6,566 nucleotides of DNA from Comamonadaceae bacterium (GCA_947457975.1 CANGYC010000138.1:1-6566), one strand, 5' to 3'; counted from the stretch's first letter, positions 1-5,553 are shown. A program made the numbers and translations. Notes: generated by a model not told the origin, from the letters alone.

Positions 1-432
1 GTGCATGGGCACCAGGGGCAAGGACATCAGCAACTCATCTTCCAGCAGCGCCAGCAGGTCGAATTGGGGCTCCAAGACCAGCAGATCCTCCTCGGACTCG
101 TCGTCCTCGGCTTCAGCCACGGCTTCACTCTCCACGAAACGGAACCAGCGGTCCACGTCCAGGGTGTGCAGCGCAGGGGCCAGGCAGCGCTGGCAGCTCA
201 GGGGCACCTCGGCTCGGGCCTCGAGGTGCAGCCAGAGCTGGTCGCTGGCACCCGGGCGGGAGCGCGACTCGGCCCGGATTTGCCAGCGGATATCGGCGGG
301 TGCAGCCGCTTCGGGCGGCACCTCGGCGGCCAGGCGAGCCAGTTCAGCCAAGGGGGTGCGACCTGCATGGACTTGCTCGCCCTGGGCCAGCGCCGTGAGG
401 TTCAGCCGTGAGGGCTGCGGAGTGCGGGACAT
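1..432 (-). CDS. yceD: YceD/DUF177 family protein, N-terminal part (C-terminus off the left edge)
   Basis: The reading frame opens at ATG 432-430 and stays open for 144 codons to the window edge. The family is about 170-180 residues in E. coli, so roughly 30-40 residues are missing. Visible family features are the Cys pair in the CQRCL motif (C80, C83), the following FRFV segment (residues 97-100), an acidic linker (about 102-116) and the family-typical segment from FDLLALLEDELL (124-135) to LPLVP (139-143). Members are cytosolic and usually encoded just upstream of rpmF (ribosomal protein L32). Bacterial and plant relatives have been linked to 23S rRNA accumulation, though the molecular activity is unclear. 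The gene is divergent from the Maf gene with only 27 bp between start codons. No Shine-Dalgarno sequence lies at a normal distance; the only GGAGG is about 22 nt upstream. I would expect rpmF and plsX beyond the left edge. Family assignment is firm; the exact start is less so. Confidence 0.9.
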   Translation of the reverse strand, partial: MSRTPQPSRLNLTALAQGEQVHAGRTPLAELARLAAEVPPEAAAPADIRWQIRAESRSRPGASDQLWLHLEARAEVPLSCQRCLAPALHTLDVDRWFRFVESEAVAEAEDDESEEDLLVLEPQFDLLALLEDELLMSLPLVPMH

Positions 433-459
433 GAAGGTCAGTGTAAGAGAATCGCCTCC

Positions 460-1077
460 ATGACTTTGAGCCGTCCGCCCTCGCCTGCCCTGATCCTGGC
501 CTCCACTTCCCGCTACCGGCGGGACCTGCTGGAACGTCTGCGCCTGCCTTTCGAGTGCGTGGCGCCGGAGGTGGATGAAACGCCCCAGCCCGGTGAATCG
601 CCTGAACAGCTGGCCCGACGTCTGGCCCTGGCCAAGGCCCAGGCAGTGGCCCAGCGCTACCCCCAGGCGGTGGTGATCGGCTCGGACCAGGTGGCCGACC
701 TGGCCGGCGAGCCCCTGGGCAAGCCGGGCACCCATGAACGGGCGGTTCAGCAACTTCAGCGCATGCGCGGCCAGACTGTGGTATTCCAAACCGCGGTGGC
801 GGTGGTGCGCCAGGACACGGGCTTTGCGCAATCGGCGCTGGCGCAGGTGGAAGTTCGGTTCCGCCCCTTGAGCGATGCCGACATCGAGGCCTATCTGCGG
901 GCCGAGCAGCCCTACGACTGCGCCGGCAGCGCCAAGAGCGAAGGCCTGGGCATCGCCCTGCTGGAGGCCATCCACAGCGACGACCCGACGGCGCTCATCG
1001 GCCTGCCGCTGATCCGTACCTGCCAGCTGATCCAGGCAGCCGGCCTGCGCTTGCTCGAACCGGCGGGCGCCGCGTGA
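460..1077 (+). CDS. yceF: Maf-family nucleotide pyrophosphatase, YceF subtype (7-methyl-GTP pyrophosphatase)
   Basis: A complete 205-residue protein, normal length for the family. Maf proteins hydrolyse non-canonical nucleoside triphosphates to the monophosphate and pyrophosphate; the YceF subtype prefers 7-methyl-GTP. The N-terminal signature ASTSRYRR lies at residues 14-21 and VDET at 38-41. GSDQVA at 74-79 holds the expected catalytic Asp76, followed by GKPG at 87-90. PYDCAGSAKSEGLG at 151-164 and DDPTALIGLPL at 174-184 complete the fold. The string SDQVA and the CAGSAKSEGLG version of the C-terminal motif fit YceF rather than the dTTP/UTP-specific YhdE type. The start is the ATG nearest the conserved N-terminus. 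It has only a weak AAGAGA about 9 nt upstream as a possible ribosome site. The stop overlaps the next start (GTGA), so the two genes are probably co-transcribed and translationally coupled. Subtype assignment is strong but not tested biochemically. Confidence 0.93.
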   Translation: MTLSRPPSPALILASTSRYRRDLLERLRLPFECVAPEVDETPQPGESPEQLARRLALAKAQAVAQRYPQAVVIGSDQVADLAGEPLGKPGTHERAVQQLQRMRGQTVVFQTAVAVVRQDTGFAQSALAQVEVRFRPLSDADIEAYLRAEQPYDCAGSAKSEGLGIALLEAIHSDDPTALIGLPLIRTCQLIQAAGLRLLEPAGAA

Positions 1078-1844
1078 GCAGCCCGCGCCCTGCCACCGGT
1101 CGGCTCTACCTCGTGCCGGCGCCACTGGACTTCGGCTGCGAGGCCCAGGCGCCGCTGACCGAGGTGATGCCCGCCGGCACGCTGGCCGTGGCCGCGCGGC
1201 TGCCGTGCTGGATCAGCGAAAACGCCCGCAGCACACGCGCCTACCTCAAGCGTGTGAACGAGAGCCACCCCCTGGCCCAGCCCCTGCAGGCGCTGCAGAT
1301 CCAGGAGCTGCCAAGAGAAGTTCACAAGAAAGGTGACCACGGCGGTCAGTTCGATGCCCGCCCGCTGCTGCAGCCTGCTTTGCAGGGTCAGGACATGGGC
1401 CTGGTCAGCGAAGCTGGCATGCCCGCCATTGCCGACCCGGGCTCCTCCGTGGTGCGGGCAGCCCATGACCTAGGTGTGGCGGTGGTGCCGCTCTCCGGCC
1501 CCATCTCGCTGACCCTGGCCCTGGCGGCCAGTGGCCTGAACGGGCAGCACTTTGCGTTTGTGGGCTACCTGCCGCAAGACGCAAGCGAGCGGGCCGACCG
1601 CCTGCGCCAGCTCGAAAGCCTGGCCCACAAGACGGGCCAGACGCAACTTTTCATTGAAACGCCTTACCGCAACACGGCCTTGTTCGGCGCCCTGCTGCAG
1701 CACCTGCAGGGCCACACCCGCCTGGCCCTGAGCACGGGCCTGACCCTGGAGGCTGGCTGGAGCCGAAGCATGACGGTGCAGCGCTGGAAAAAAGAAACAC
1801 CGCCGGCGCTGACGCTGCCGACGGTGTTTGCGATCGGACGCTGA
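1074..1844 (+). CDS. SAM-dependent methyltransferase of the tetrapyrrole-methylase fold, RsmI-related
   Basis: A 256-residue protein starting at GTG 1074, which overlaps the yceF stop by 4 bases; coupling would explain the lack of a clear ribosome binding site. RsmI-type landmarks are LYLVPAPL near the N-terminus (11-18), SEAGMPAIADPG (112-123, the glycine-rich SAM-pocket region), PLSGP (139-143), AASGL (151-155), FVGYLPQ (162-168) and IETPYRN (194-200). RsmI methylates the 2'-OH of C1402 in 16S rRNA. In canonical RsmI the N-terminus runs VPTPIGNLxD and then an AEDTR motif. Here these are replaced by VPAPLDF and SENARSTRAYLKR (48-60), and residues 60-108 do not resemble RsmI as I know it. This looks like a separate paralogous subfamily whose substrate I cannot name, so the common label 'rRNA methyltransferase I' may be over-propagated. 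Its last codons form one arm of a stem-loop shared with the convergent peptidase gene. Fold assignment is confident; substrate is unknown. Confidence 0.85.
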   Translation: MSSPRPATGRLYLVPAPLDFGCEAQAPLTEVMPAGTLAVAARLPCWISENARSTRAYLKRVNESHPLAQPLQALQIQELPREVHKKGDHGGQFDARPLLQPALQGQDMGLVSEAGMPAIADPGSSVVRAAHDLGVAVVPLSGPISLTLALAASGLNGQHFAFVGYLPQDASERADRLRQLESLAHKTGQTQLFIETPYRNTALFGALLQHLQGHTRLALSTGLTLEAGWSRSMTVQRWKKETPPALTLPTVFAIGR

Positions 1845-1860
1845 AGCGCGGGCTTCAGCG
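1839..1860. terminator. Stem-loop between convergent genes, possible bidirectional terminator without U-tract
   Basis: The arms CGCTGAAGC (1839-1847) and GCTTCAGCG (1852-1860) pair perfectly over 9 bp around a GCGG loop. The methyltransferase TGA (1842-1844) lies in the left arm and the peptidase stop (1857-1855, read on minus) in the right arm. The hairpin thus forms at the 3' end of both transcripts. No T-run follows on either strand, so it is not a classical intrinsic terminator. It could be a U-less terminator, a 3'-end stabiliser against exonucleases, or a transcription-collision boundary. Confidence 0.6.
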
Positions 1861-2862
1861 CAAGGTCGGGGTGGTCTGCAGAGCGCGCACCATGGCCTCG
1901 CCCATCGCGGCACCAAAGCGCTTGGCCAAGCGCTCGGCCACGTTTTCACGGCGCGTGTAGTCCAGGATGTCCTCGGCCTTGACCACCTCGCGCGCCACGA
2001 ACTCCAGGCTGCCGTACTGGTCGGCCAGGCCCAACTCCACCGCCTGTTGGCCGCTCCAGAACAGACCGCTGAAGATCTCAGTATTCTCCTTAAGACGCTC
2101 TCCCCGGCCCGCCTTGACCGCGGCGATGAACTGCTGGTGAATCTGGTCCAGCAGCTGCTGGGCATAAACGCGCTGCTTGTCGCTCATGGGGCTGAAGGGG
2201 TCCAGGAAGCCCTTGTTCTCGCCCGCCGTGAGCAGGCGCCGATCCACGCCCAGCTTGTTCATCAGGCCATTGAAGCCGAAGCCATCCATCAACACACCGA
2301 TGCTGCCCACGATGCTGGCCTTATCCACGTAAATCGAATCAGCCGCCACCGCCACGTAGTAGGCGGCCGAGGCGCAGCTTTCTTCGACCACGGCATACAC
2401 CGGCTTGTCATGCTTGGCCTTCAGGCGCCGAATTTCGTCGTTGATGAGGCCGGCCTGCACGGGGCTTCCGCCCGGCGAGTTGATCACCAGCACCACGGCG
2501 CGCGCGCCCTCGTCTTCGAAGGCCGCCTTCAAGGCCGTGTTGACGGCCTCGGCGCTGGCATCCGAGCCCGCGCTGATCTCGCCCCGCACCTCGATCAGGG
2601 CCGTGTGAGGGGTGCTCGGGCTCATGGGTGTGGACGTCCGGGCCAGCAGCACCCAGGCCAGCGCGATAAAGAAGGCCAGCCAGGCCAGGCGCAAGCCGAT
2701 GCGCCAACGGCGGGCGGTGCGCTGCTCCTGCAGCGTGGCAAAAGCCAGGCGCTCCATGGCGCTGCGCTCCCAGGGCGCTTCGGAGTCGCTGTGCGTGTCG
2801 GAAGGCTTGGAAAGAAAAGGGGCCGAGGCGGGCTGCTCGTGGGGCGCGTTGGGCTCTTGCAT
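1855..2862 (-). CDS. S49 family peptidase, membrane-anchored SppA-like (36K type)
   Basis: A complete 335-residue protein, the size of short-form SppA enzymes. These are membrane-bound serine proteases that degrade leftover signal peptides and related substrates. Order of elements: a polar N-terminus of about 50 residues, basic RRWR (51-54), one hydrophobic segment (about 59-74, probable membrane anchor), then the crotonase-like peptidase domain. INSPGG (127-132) is the oxyanion-region motif. ESCASAAYY (161-169) places the nucleophile at Ser165, and VGSIGVL lies at 185-191. The catalytic Lys is probably Lys217 in AGENKGFLDP (213-222), 52 residues after Ser165, the spacing I recall for Ser147/Lys199 of Bacillus subtilis SppA. 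The SGG of many homologs is SAA here. The basic residues before the anchor predict the catalytic domain on the periplasmic side. The start lies 9 nt after the Rieske stop with no good ribosome site, so coupled translation is likely. It appears to be the last gene of the rluC operon. It could be a SohB-like variant; the natural substrate is unknown. Confidence 0.92.
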   Translation of the reverse strand: MQEPNAPHEQPASAPFLSKPSDTHSDSEAPWERSAMERLAFATLQEQRTARRWRIGLRLAWLAFFIALAWVLLARTSTPMSPSTPHTALIEVRGEISAGSDASAEAVNTALKAAFEDEGARAVVLVINSPGGSPVQAGLINDEIRRLKAKHDKPVYAVVEESCASAAYYVAVAADSIYVDKASIVGSIGVLMDGFGFNGLMNKLGVDRRLLTAGENKGFLDPFSPMSDKQRVYAQQLLDQIHQQFIAAVKAGRGERLKENTEIFSGLFWSGQQAVELGLADQYGSLEFVAREVVKAEDILDYTRRENVAERLAKRFGAAMGEAMVRALQTTPTLR

Positions 2863-2867
2863 GGGGC

Positions 2868-2880
2868 GAGTTTAAAACTC
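2868..2880. repeat. Short AT-rich perfect dyad at the Rieske/peptidase junction
   Basis: GAGTTT (2868-2873) and AAACTC (2875-2880) form perfect 6-bp arms around a single A. The dyad covers the Rieske stop codon and sits 5 nt upstream of the peptidase start. It stands out as AT-rich in a GC-rich operon. The centre is too tight for the full RNA stem, and it may be chance. Confidence 0.35.
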
Positions 2881-3252
2881 CAGGGGTTGGGCCAGGTAAG
2901 TCGGGTGCCAGAAGACCACACCTTCGACTTCCGAAAGCACGATCTTGATCAGGCCGCCACGGCAGGGGCCGCCCGCGCAGTCGCCCGTATCGGGCCGGTA
3001 GGCCGCGCCGTGGCTGGCGCACAGCAGCCACTGACCGCTGTCGTCGAAGAAGCGGTTGGGCTGCCAGTCCAGCTCCATGGCCACGTGGCTGCAGCGGTTG
3101 AGGTAAGCATGCACCTGGCCGCAGTAGCGGACCGCGAAAGCCCGGCAGGTCTGCCCGCCATAGCGCAGGTCAAAAGGCTGGGCCGGGCCGCCGTCCACCA
3201 AGTCGCGGCTGTGGCACAGGGCCACGGGAGCGTCATCGGATGAAGGGTGCAT
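2872..3252 (-). CDS. Small Rieske [2Fe-2S] domain protein
   Basis: A stand-alone Rieske domain of 126 residues, with no signal peptide or membrane segment. The cluster ligands are clear: Cys54-x-His56 and Cys78-x-x-His81. The downstream GGPCRGG (94-100) matches the proline/glycine loop that covers the cluster. Such proteins act as soluble electron carriers or as ferredoxin subunits, and no oxygenase or nitrite reductase partner is encoded nearby. Twenty-one residues separate His56 from Cys78, against about 16 in typical oxygenase ferredoxins; the extra length is in a hydrophilic stretch (WQPNRFFDDSGQ). Additional cysteines at 13, 36, 44, 92 and 97 are not obvious ligands. AGGAA lies 9 nt before the ATG, one of the better ribosome sites in this operon. 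The gene lies 23 nt after the HAD gene and 9 nt before the peptidase gene. Physiological partner and role are unknown; domain identity is secure. Confidence 0.9.
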   Translation of the reverse strand: MHPSSDDAPVALCHSRDLVDGGPAQPFDLRYGGQTCRAFAVRYCGQVHAYLNRCSHVAMELDWQPNRFFDDSGQWLLCASHGAAYRPDTGDCAGGPCRGGLIKIVLSEVEGVVFWHPTYLAQPLEF

Positions 3253-3275
3253 GGAACTCGTTTCCTAATCTACGC

Positions 3276-3932
3276 TCATGCCTGGGCCAAGAGCCATTGA
3301 TCAAGCTCGGCCACCGAATGCAGCACGGCCAGGGGCTGGAGCACCTCAAAGCTGGCAGGCTCATGCGCGCCATAGCTCACACCCAAGCTGGGGCAACCGG
3401 CATTGAGCGCCATCTGCAGGTCGTGCGTGGTGTCCCCAATCATCAAGGTGCGCTCGGGCAGCGTGCCCAGCTCAGCCATGAGCTCCTGCAGCATCAGCGG
3501 ATGGGGCTTACCGGCGGTCTCGTCGGCCGTGCGTGAGCTTTGGAACAGCCCTTTGAGTGCGGTGCTGTGCAGGACCTCGTCGAGCCCTCGGCGCGACTTG
3601 CCCGTGGCCACGGCCAGCAGATGGCCCCGCTCGCGCAAGGCCTCCAGCATGGGCAGCACCCCCTTGAAGAGGCTGAGGTCGTCCTGGTGGCGCATGTAAT
3701 GAAATCGGTATCGCTCGCCCATTCGGGGGTAGTTCTCAGGGGGTACATCAGGCGCGGCGTGCGCCAGCGCCTGCATCAGACCCAGGCCGATCACGTAGCC
3801 GGCCGCCTCGTCCGAGGGTACTGTGCCGCCCACGTCGCGCACCGCCTCCTGGATGCAGCGCACGATGATGGCGGTGGAATCGAACAGGGTGCCGTCCCAG
3901 TCGAAGGCAATCAAATCAAACTGTCGGGGCAT
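3276..3932 (-). CDS. HAD-IA family hydrolase, phosphoglycolate phosphatase-like
   Basis: A complete 218-residue member of the haloacid dehalogenase superfamily, typical for Gph-like phosphatases. All four motifs are present. Motif I is DWDGTLFDS with nucleophile Asp11 and acid/base Asp13. Motif II is ATGKS with Thr110, motif III is Lys142 in GKPHP, and motif IV is GDTTHD with Asp167 and Asp171 for magnesium. An alpha-helical C1 cap fills about residues 20-90. Known relatives dephosphorylate 2-phosphoglycolate or other small phosphate esters, but substrate cannot be read from sequence in this family. No carbon-fixation genes are nearby, so a house-cleaning phosphatase is as likely as true Gph. 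The start overlaps the end of rluC by 17 nt and lacks a strong ribosome site, implying coupled translation. Confidence 0.9.
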   Translation of the reverse strand: MPRQFDLIAFDWDGTLFDSTAIIVRCIQEAVRDVGGTVPSDEAAGYVIGLGLMQALAHAAPDVPPENYPRMGERYRFHYMRHQDDLSLFKGVLPMLEALRERGHLLAVATGKSRRGLDEVLHSTALKGLFQSSRTADETAGKPHPLMLQELMAELGTLPERTLMIGDTTHDLQMALNAGCPSLGVSYGAHEPASFEVLQPLAVLHSVAELDQWLLAQA

Positions 3933-5004
3933 CGCTGACCAATCGCATCAATTCAGGGGGCAAGGCCGCTTCAAGCCGGATGCGCTTGCCCGTGGCCGGG
4001 TGGGTGAAGGCCAGTCGCCAGGCGTGGAGGAACATGCGCTCCAGCGGGGCCGGGGCGGCCTGTTTCTGCAAGCGCTTGTTCAAATCGAAATCACCGTATT
4101 TGTCATCGCCCAGGATGGGGTGGCCCTCGCCGGCCAGGTGCACGCGAATCTGGTGGGTGCGGCCGGTCTTGATGGTCACCTCCAGCAGGCTGACCTCGCC
4201 CGCCTCGGGCAGCATCAGGCGCTGCTGCACCTTGACCAGGCTGACCGCGCGCATGGCGTCGGGATGGGCGGCCTCGACGATGCGCACCCGCCGCTCCCCA
4301 TCGGGCAGCAGGTACTTGCACAGCGGCTTGTCCAGCACCTTGAGCTTGTCGGGCCAGTGGCCGCGCACCAGGGCGAGGTACACCTTGTCGGTGCCGCGCT
4401 CCCTGAACTGCTCCTGCAGGTTCTTCAGCGCCATGCGCTTGCGGGCCACCAGCAAGATGCCGCTGGTTTCACGATCCAGGCGGTGCACCAGCTCCAAGAA
4501 TTTTTCCTCTGGCCGGGCCATGCGCAGCTGCTCGATCATGCCGAAGGCCACGCCGCTGCCCCCATGCACGGCCACCCCGGCCGGTTTGTTCACGGCCAAC
4601 AACTGCTCGTCTTCCAGCATGTACGAAAAATCTCGCGCAGGCGCGTGGCCACCCACGGTGGAGCTGGCGCCATGGCGCGAGACCTCCTGCATGGCCTGGG
4701 CCTTTTCATCGGCCCGGACCGAGGTCCGCACGGGGGGCAGGCGCACCACATCGCCGGCTTCCAGCCGCGTGTCGGCCGAGGCGCGGCCCTTGTTGATGCG
4801 CACCTCGCCGCTGCGGATGATGCGATAGACGTGCGTCTTGGGCACGCCCTTGAGGTGCCGCACCAGGAAGTTGTCCAGGCGCTGCCCGGCCAGGTCCGGA
4901 TCCACCGTGAGCAGGCTGGCCTGCGGAGCGGTATCCGTTCTGGTTTTCCCCGACTCCAAAGTTTCCTCGGGCGGAGGGTGGGCTGCCCCTATAATGAGTT
5001 TCAC
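3916..5004 (-). CDS. rluC: 23S rRNA pseudouridine synthase RluC (RluA family)
   Basis: A 362-residue protein; E. coli RluC is about 319. RluC converts U955, U2504 and U2580 of 23S rRNA to pseudouridine. An S4 RNA-binding domain spans about residues 40-92 (QRLDNFLVRHL, then SGEVRINKGRA). The synthase domain follows: LAVNKPAGVAVHGG (136-149), the catalytic motif HRLDRETSG (174-182) with Asp177, KVYLALVRG (207-215) and GRTHQIRVH (281-289). Identity as RluC rather than RluD rests on the S4/synthase layout and on divergence from rne, as in E. coli. The GTG at 5004 is the first possible start after an upstream stop at 5058-5056, but it has no ribosome site. A TTG at 4959 has GAGGA 4 nt upstream and would give 347 residues, losing only a non-conserved extension. 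This is the first gene of an operon with the HAD, Rieske and peptidase genes. Confidence 0.92.
   Translation of the reverse strand: MKLIIGAAHPPPEETLESGKTRTDTAPQASLLTVDPDLAGQRLDNFLVRHLKGVPKTHVYRIIRSGEVRINKGRASADTRLEAGDVVRLPPVRTSVRADEKAQAMQEVSRHGASSTVGGHAPARDFSYMLEDEQLLAVNKPAGVAVHGGSGVAFGMIEQLRMARPEEKFLELVHRLDRETSGILLVARKRMALKNLQEQFRERGTDKVYLALVRGHWPDKLKVLDKPLCKYLLPDGERRVRIVEAAHPDAMRAVSLVKVQQRLMLPEAGEVSLLEVTIKTGRTHQIRVHLAGEGHPILGDDKYGDFDLNKRLQKQAAPAPLERMFLHAWRLAFTHPATGKRIRLEAALPPELMRLVSDAPTV
4964..4968 (-). promoter_or_regulatory. Candidate ribosome binding site for an internal TTG start of rluC
   Basis: On the minus strand GAGGA (4968-4964) lies 4 nt before TTG 4959-4957. The annotated GTG at 5004 has no purine-rich sequence upstream. 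This favours a start at codon 16 of the longer frame, although the spacing is a little short. Confidence 0.35.
4990..4995 (+). promoter_or_regulatory. Candidate -10 box of the rne promoter
   Basis: A perfect TATAAT hexamer in a GC-rich neighbourhood, oriented toward rne; it would place the transcript start near 5002. No good -35 hexamer is found 16-18 bp upstream and there is no TG extension, so the promoter may be weak or need an activator. It lies within the first codons of the long rluC reading frame, so it overlaps coding sequence only if the GTG start is used. The predicted leader would be about 558 nt. Confidence 0.5.
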
Positions 5005-5023
5005 TAGCGTTACGCTGTAAGTG
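5002..5023. repeat. Bulged inverted repeat at the predicted rne transcript start
   Basis: AGCGT (5006-5010) and ACGCT (5012-5016) form a perfect 11-bp dyad. Outside it, CACT (5002-5005) pairs with AGTG (5020-5023), leaving a 3-nt bulge. It lies just downstream of the TATAAT box and covers the GTG candidate start of rluC. It could be an operator in DNA or a 5'-terminal hairpin protecting the rne transcript. Confidence 0.4.
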
Positions 5024-5025
5024 GT

Positions 5026-5058
5026 TGATTTGTCTGGCAGTTTAGACCACCCAAATCA
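5026..5058 (+). promoter_or_regulatory. Leader stem-loop 1
   Basis: TGATTTG (5026-5032) pairs with CAAATCA (5052-5058). Above a one-sided 5-nt bulge, TCT pairs with AGA (5033-5035 with 5044-5046), closing an 8-nt loop. GTGG (5021-5024) can also pair with CCAC (5064-5067) below an internal loop, in competition with the 5002-5023 dyad. Confidence 0.4.
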
Positions 5059-5066
5059 CAAGGCCA

Positions 5067-5101
5067 CAGCGGCGCTGGAGGTCGACACCTGCTGACCGCT
5101 G
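5067..5101 (+). promoter_or_regulatory. Leader stem-loop 2
   Basis: CAGCGG (5067-5072) pairs with CCGCTG (5096-5101). Inside a 6/5-nt internal loop, AGGT (5079-5082) pairs with ACCT (5087-5090) around a CGAC tetraloop. This two-tier shape with a large internal loop resembles regulatory leader hairpins, though function is inferred. Confidence 0.4.
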
Positions 5102-5187
5102 CCACCGACGGACCCGGCCCAGTTGCCCCCGGTCGCAGCAGCAGTGCAGCCAGGTCGACGTTGTGCGAACACACACGGAATACCCAA

Positions 5188-5213
5188 GCAGGCAGCCACA
5201 AGGGGCTGTCTGC
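5188..5213 (+). promoter_or_regulatory. Leader stem-loop 3, the longest stem in the leader
   Basis: A continuous 10-bp stem of GCAGGCAGCC (5188-5197) with GGCTGTCTGC (5204-5213), including one G-U pair, closes a 6-nt ACAAGG loop. The loop resembles an anti-SD or SD sequence (AAGG). No T-run follows, so it is not an intrinsic terminator. Confidence 0.5.
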
Positions 5214-5308
5214 GGATCCAGGTGAGATCGAAGTCCTCCACGGATGCCCCTGATGACTCTACTGCTGGGACTGCTTTTTCTGGGCCTACGGCGCTTCATA
5301 GCCCCGTC

Positions 5309-5330
5309 GGATGGCTCGGCATGGCCATCC
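5309..5330 (+). promoter_or_regulatory. Leader stem-loop 4
   Basis: GGATGGC (5309-5315) pairs perfectly with GCCATCC (5324-5330) over 7 bp, with an 8-nt loop. Confidence 0.4.
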
Positions 5331-5351
5331 CGTCCTGTCATCCCGGCCAAC

Positions 5352-5368
5352 GCTGCCCCTAGGGCAGC
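5352..5368 (+). promoter_or_regulatory. Leader stem-loop 5
   Basis: GCTGCCC (5352-5358) pairs perfectly with GGGCAGC (5362-5368) around a CTA triloop. It has no downstream T-run on either strand, so it is probably not a terminator. Confidence 0.45.
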
Positions 5369-5498
5369 ACCATCCCGCCAGGCCCCCGCTCGCCTCTTCC
5401 ACGCGCCCACGCCCCAGCTCCTGACCTGACCCACCCGGTCGCGTCGGGCCTGCGGGCTCTTCGGCAATTCCCCTCGTTCGCGCCACGCCGGCTCCAGG

Positions 5499-5549
5499 TG
5501 TCGTTTGCCCGTATTGGGCGCATGCATGCTCGAGACAACGAGAACGACA
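5499..5549 (+). promoter_or_regulatory. Stem next to the rne ribosome binding site
   Basis: TGTCGTT (5499-5505) pairs with AACGACA (5543-5549), whose last base is the first base of the AAGGA ribosome site. Inside, GCCC/GGGC (5507-5510 with 5516-5519) makes a small hairpin, followed by the palindrome GCATGCATGC (5520-5529). A competing pairing, CTCGTT (5473-5478) with AACGAG (5537-5542), crosses this stem, so the two are mutually exclusive unless a pseudoknot forms. Confidence 0.4.
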
Positions 5550-5553
5550 AGGA
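5549..5553 (+). promoter_or_regulatory. Ribosome binding site of rne
   Basis: AAGGA lies 6 nt before ATG 5560, a near-ideal spacing, and is the clearest ribosome site in the window. It overlaps an EcoRI-type palindrome (GGAATTCC, 5551-5558). Confidence 0.75.

Noticed and set aside
2914..2945. Resemblance of the Rieske C-terminal LSEVEG segment to the RPEPVEG-type dispersed repeats of betaproteobacteria
   Set aside because: It is a single short match with no second copy or inverted partner in the window, and the residues fit a normal Rieske C-terminus.
1828..3243. 471-codon open frame on the plus strand opposite the S49 and Rieske genes
   Set aside because: It is antisense to two genes with intact catalytic motifs, and its His/Gln/Ala-rich product resembles no family.
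3823..5007. 394-codon open frame on the plus strand opposite rluC
   Set aside because: It is a shadow of the rluC frame: His/Gln/Gly-rich, no domain, while the minus strand carries all pseudouridine synthase motifs.
5079..5159. Direct repeat of AGGTCGAC at 5079-5086 and 5152-5159
   Set aside because: Eight bases with no extended similarity; likely chance, and no attachment-site or operator context.
5271..5280. T-run in the leader as an intrinsic terminator or attenuator
   Set aside because: Five Ts follow no stable hairpin; the nearest strong stems are 5188-5213 and 5309-5330, not adjacent to the run.
5042..5527. 161-codon open frame on the minus strand across the rne leader
   Set aside because: Composition is Arg/Gly/Trp/Cys-rich with no recognisable domain, as expected from chance openness in GC-rich DNA; it is antisense to the hairpin-rich leader.
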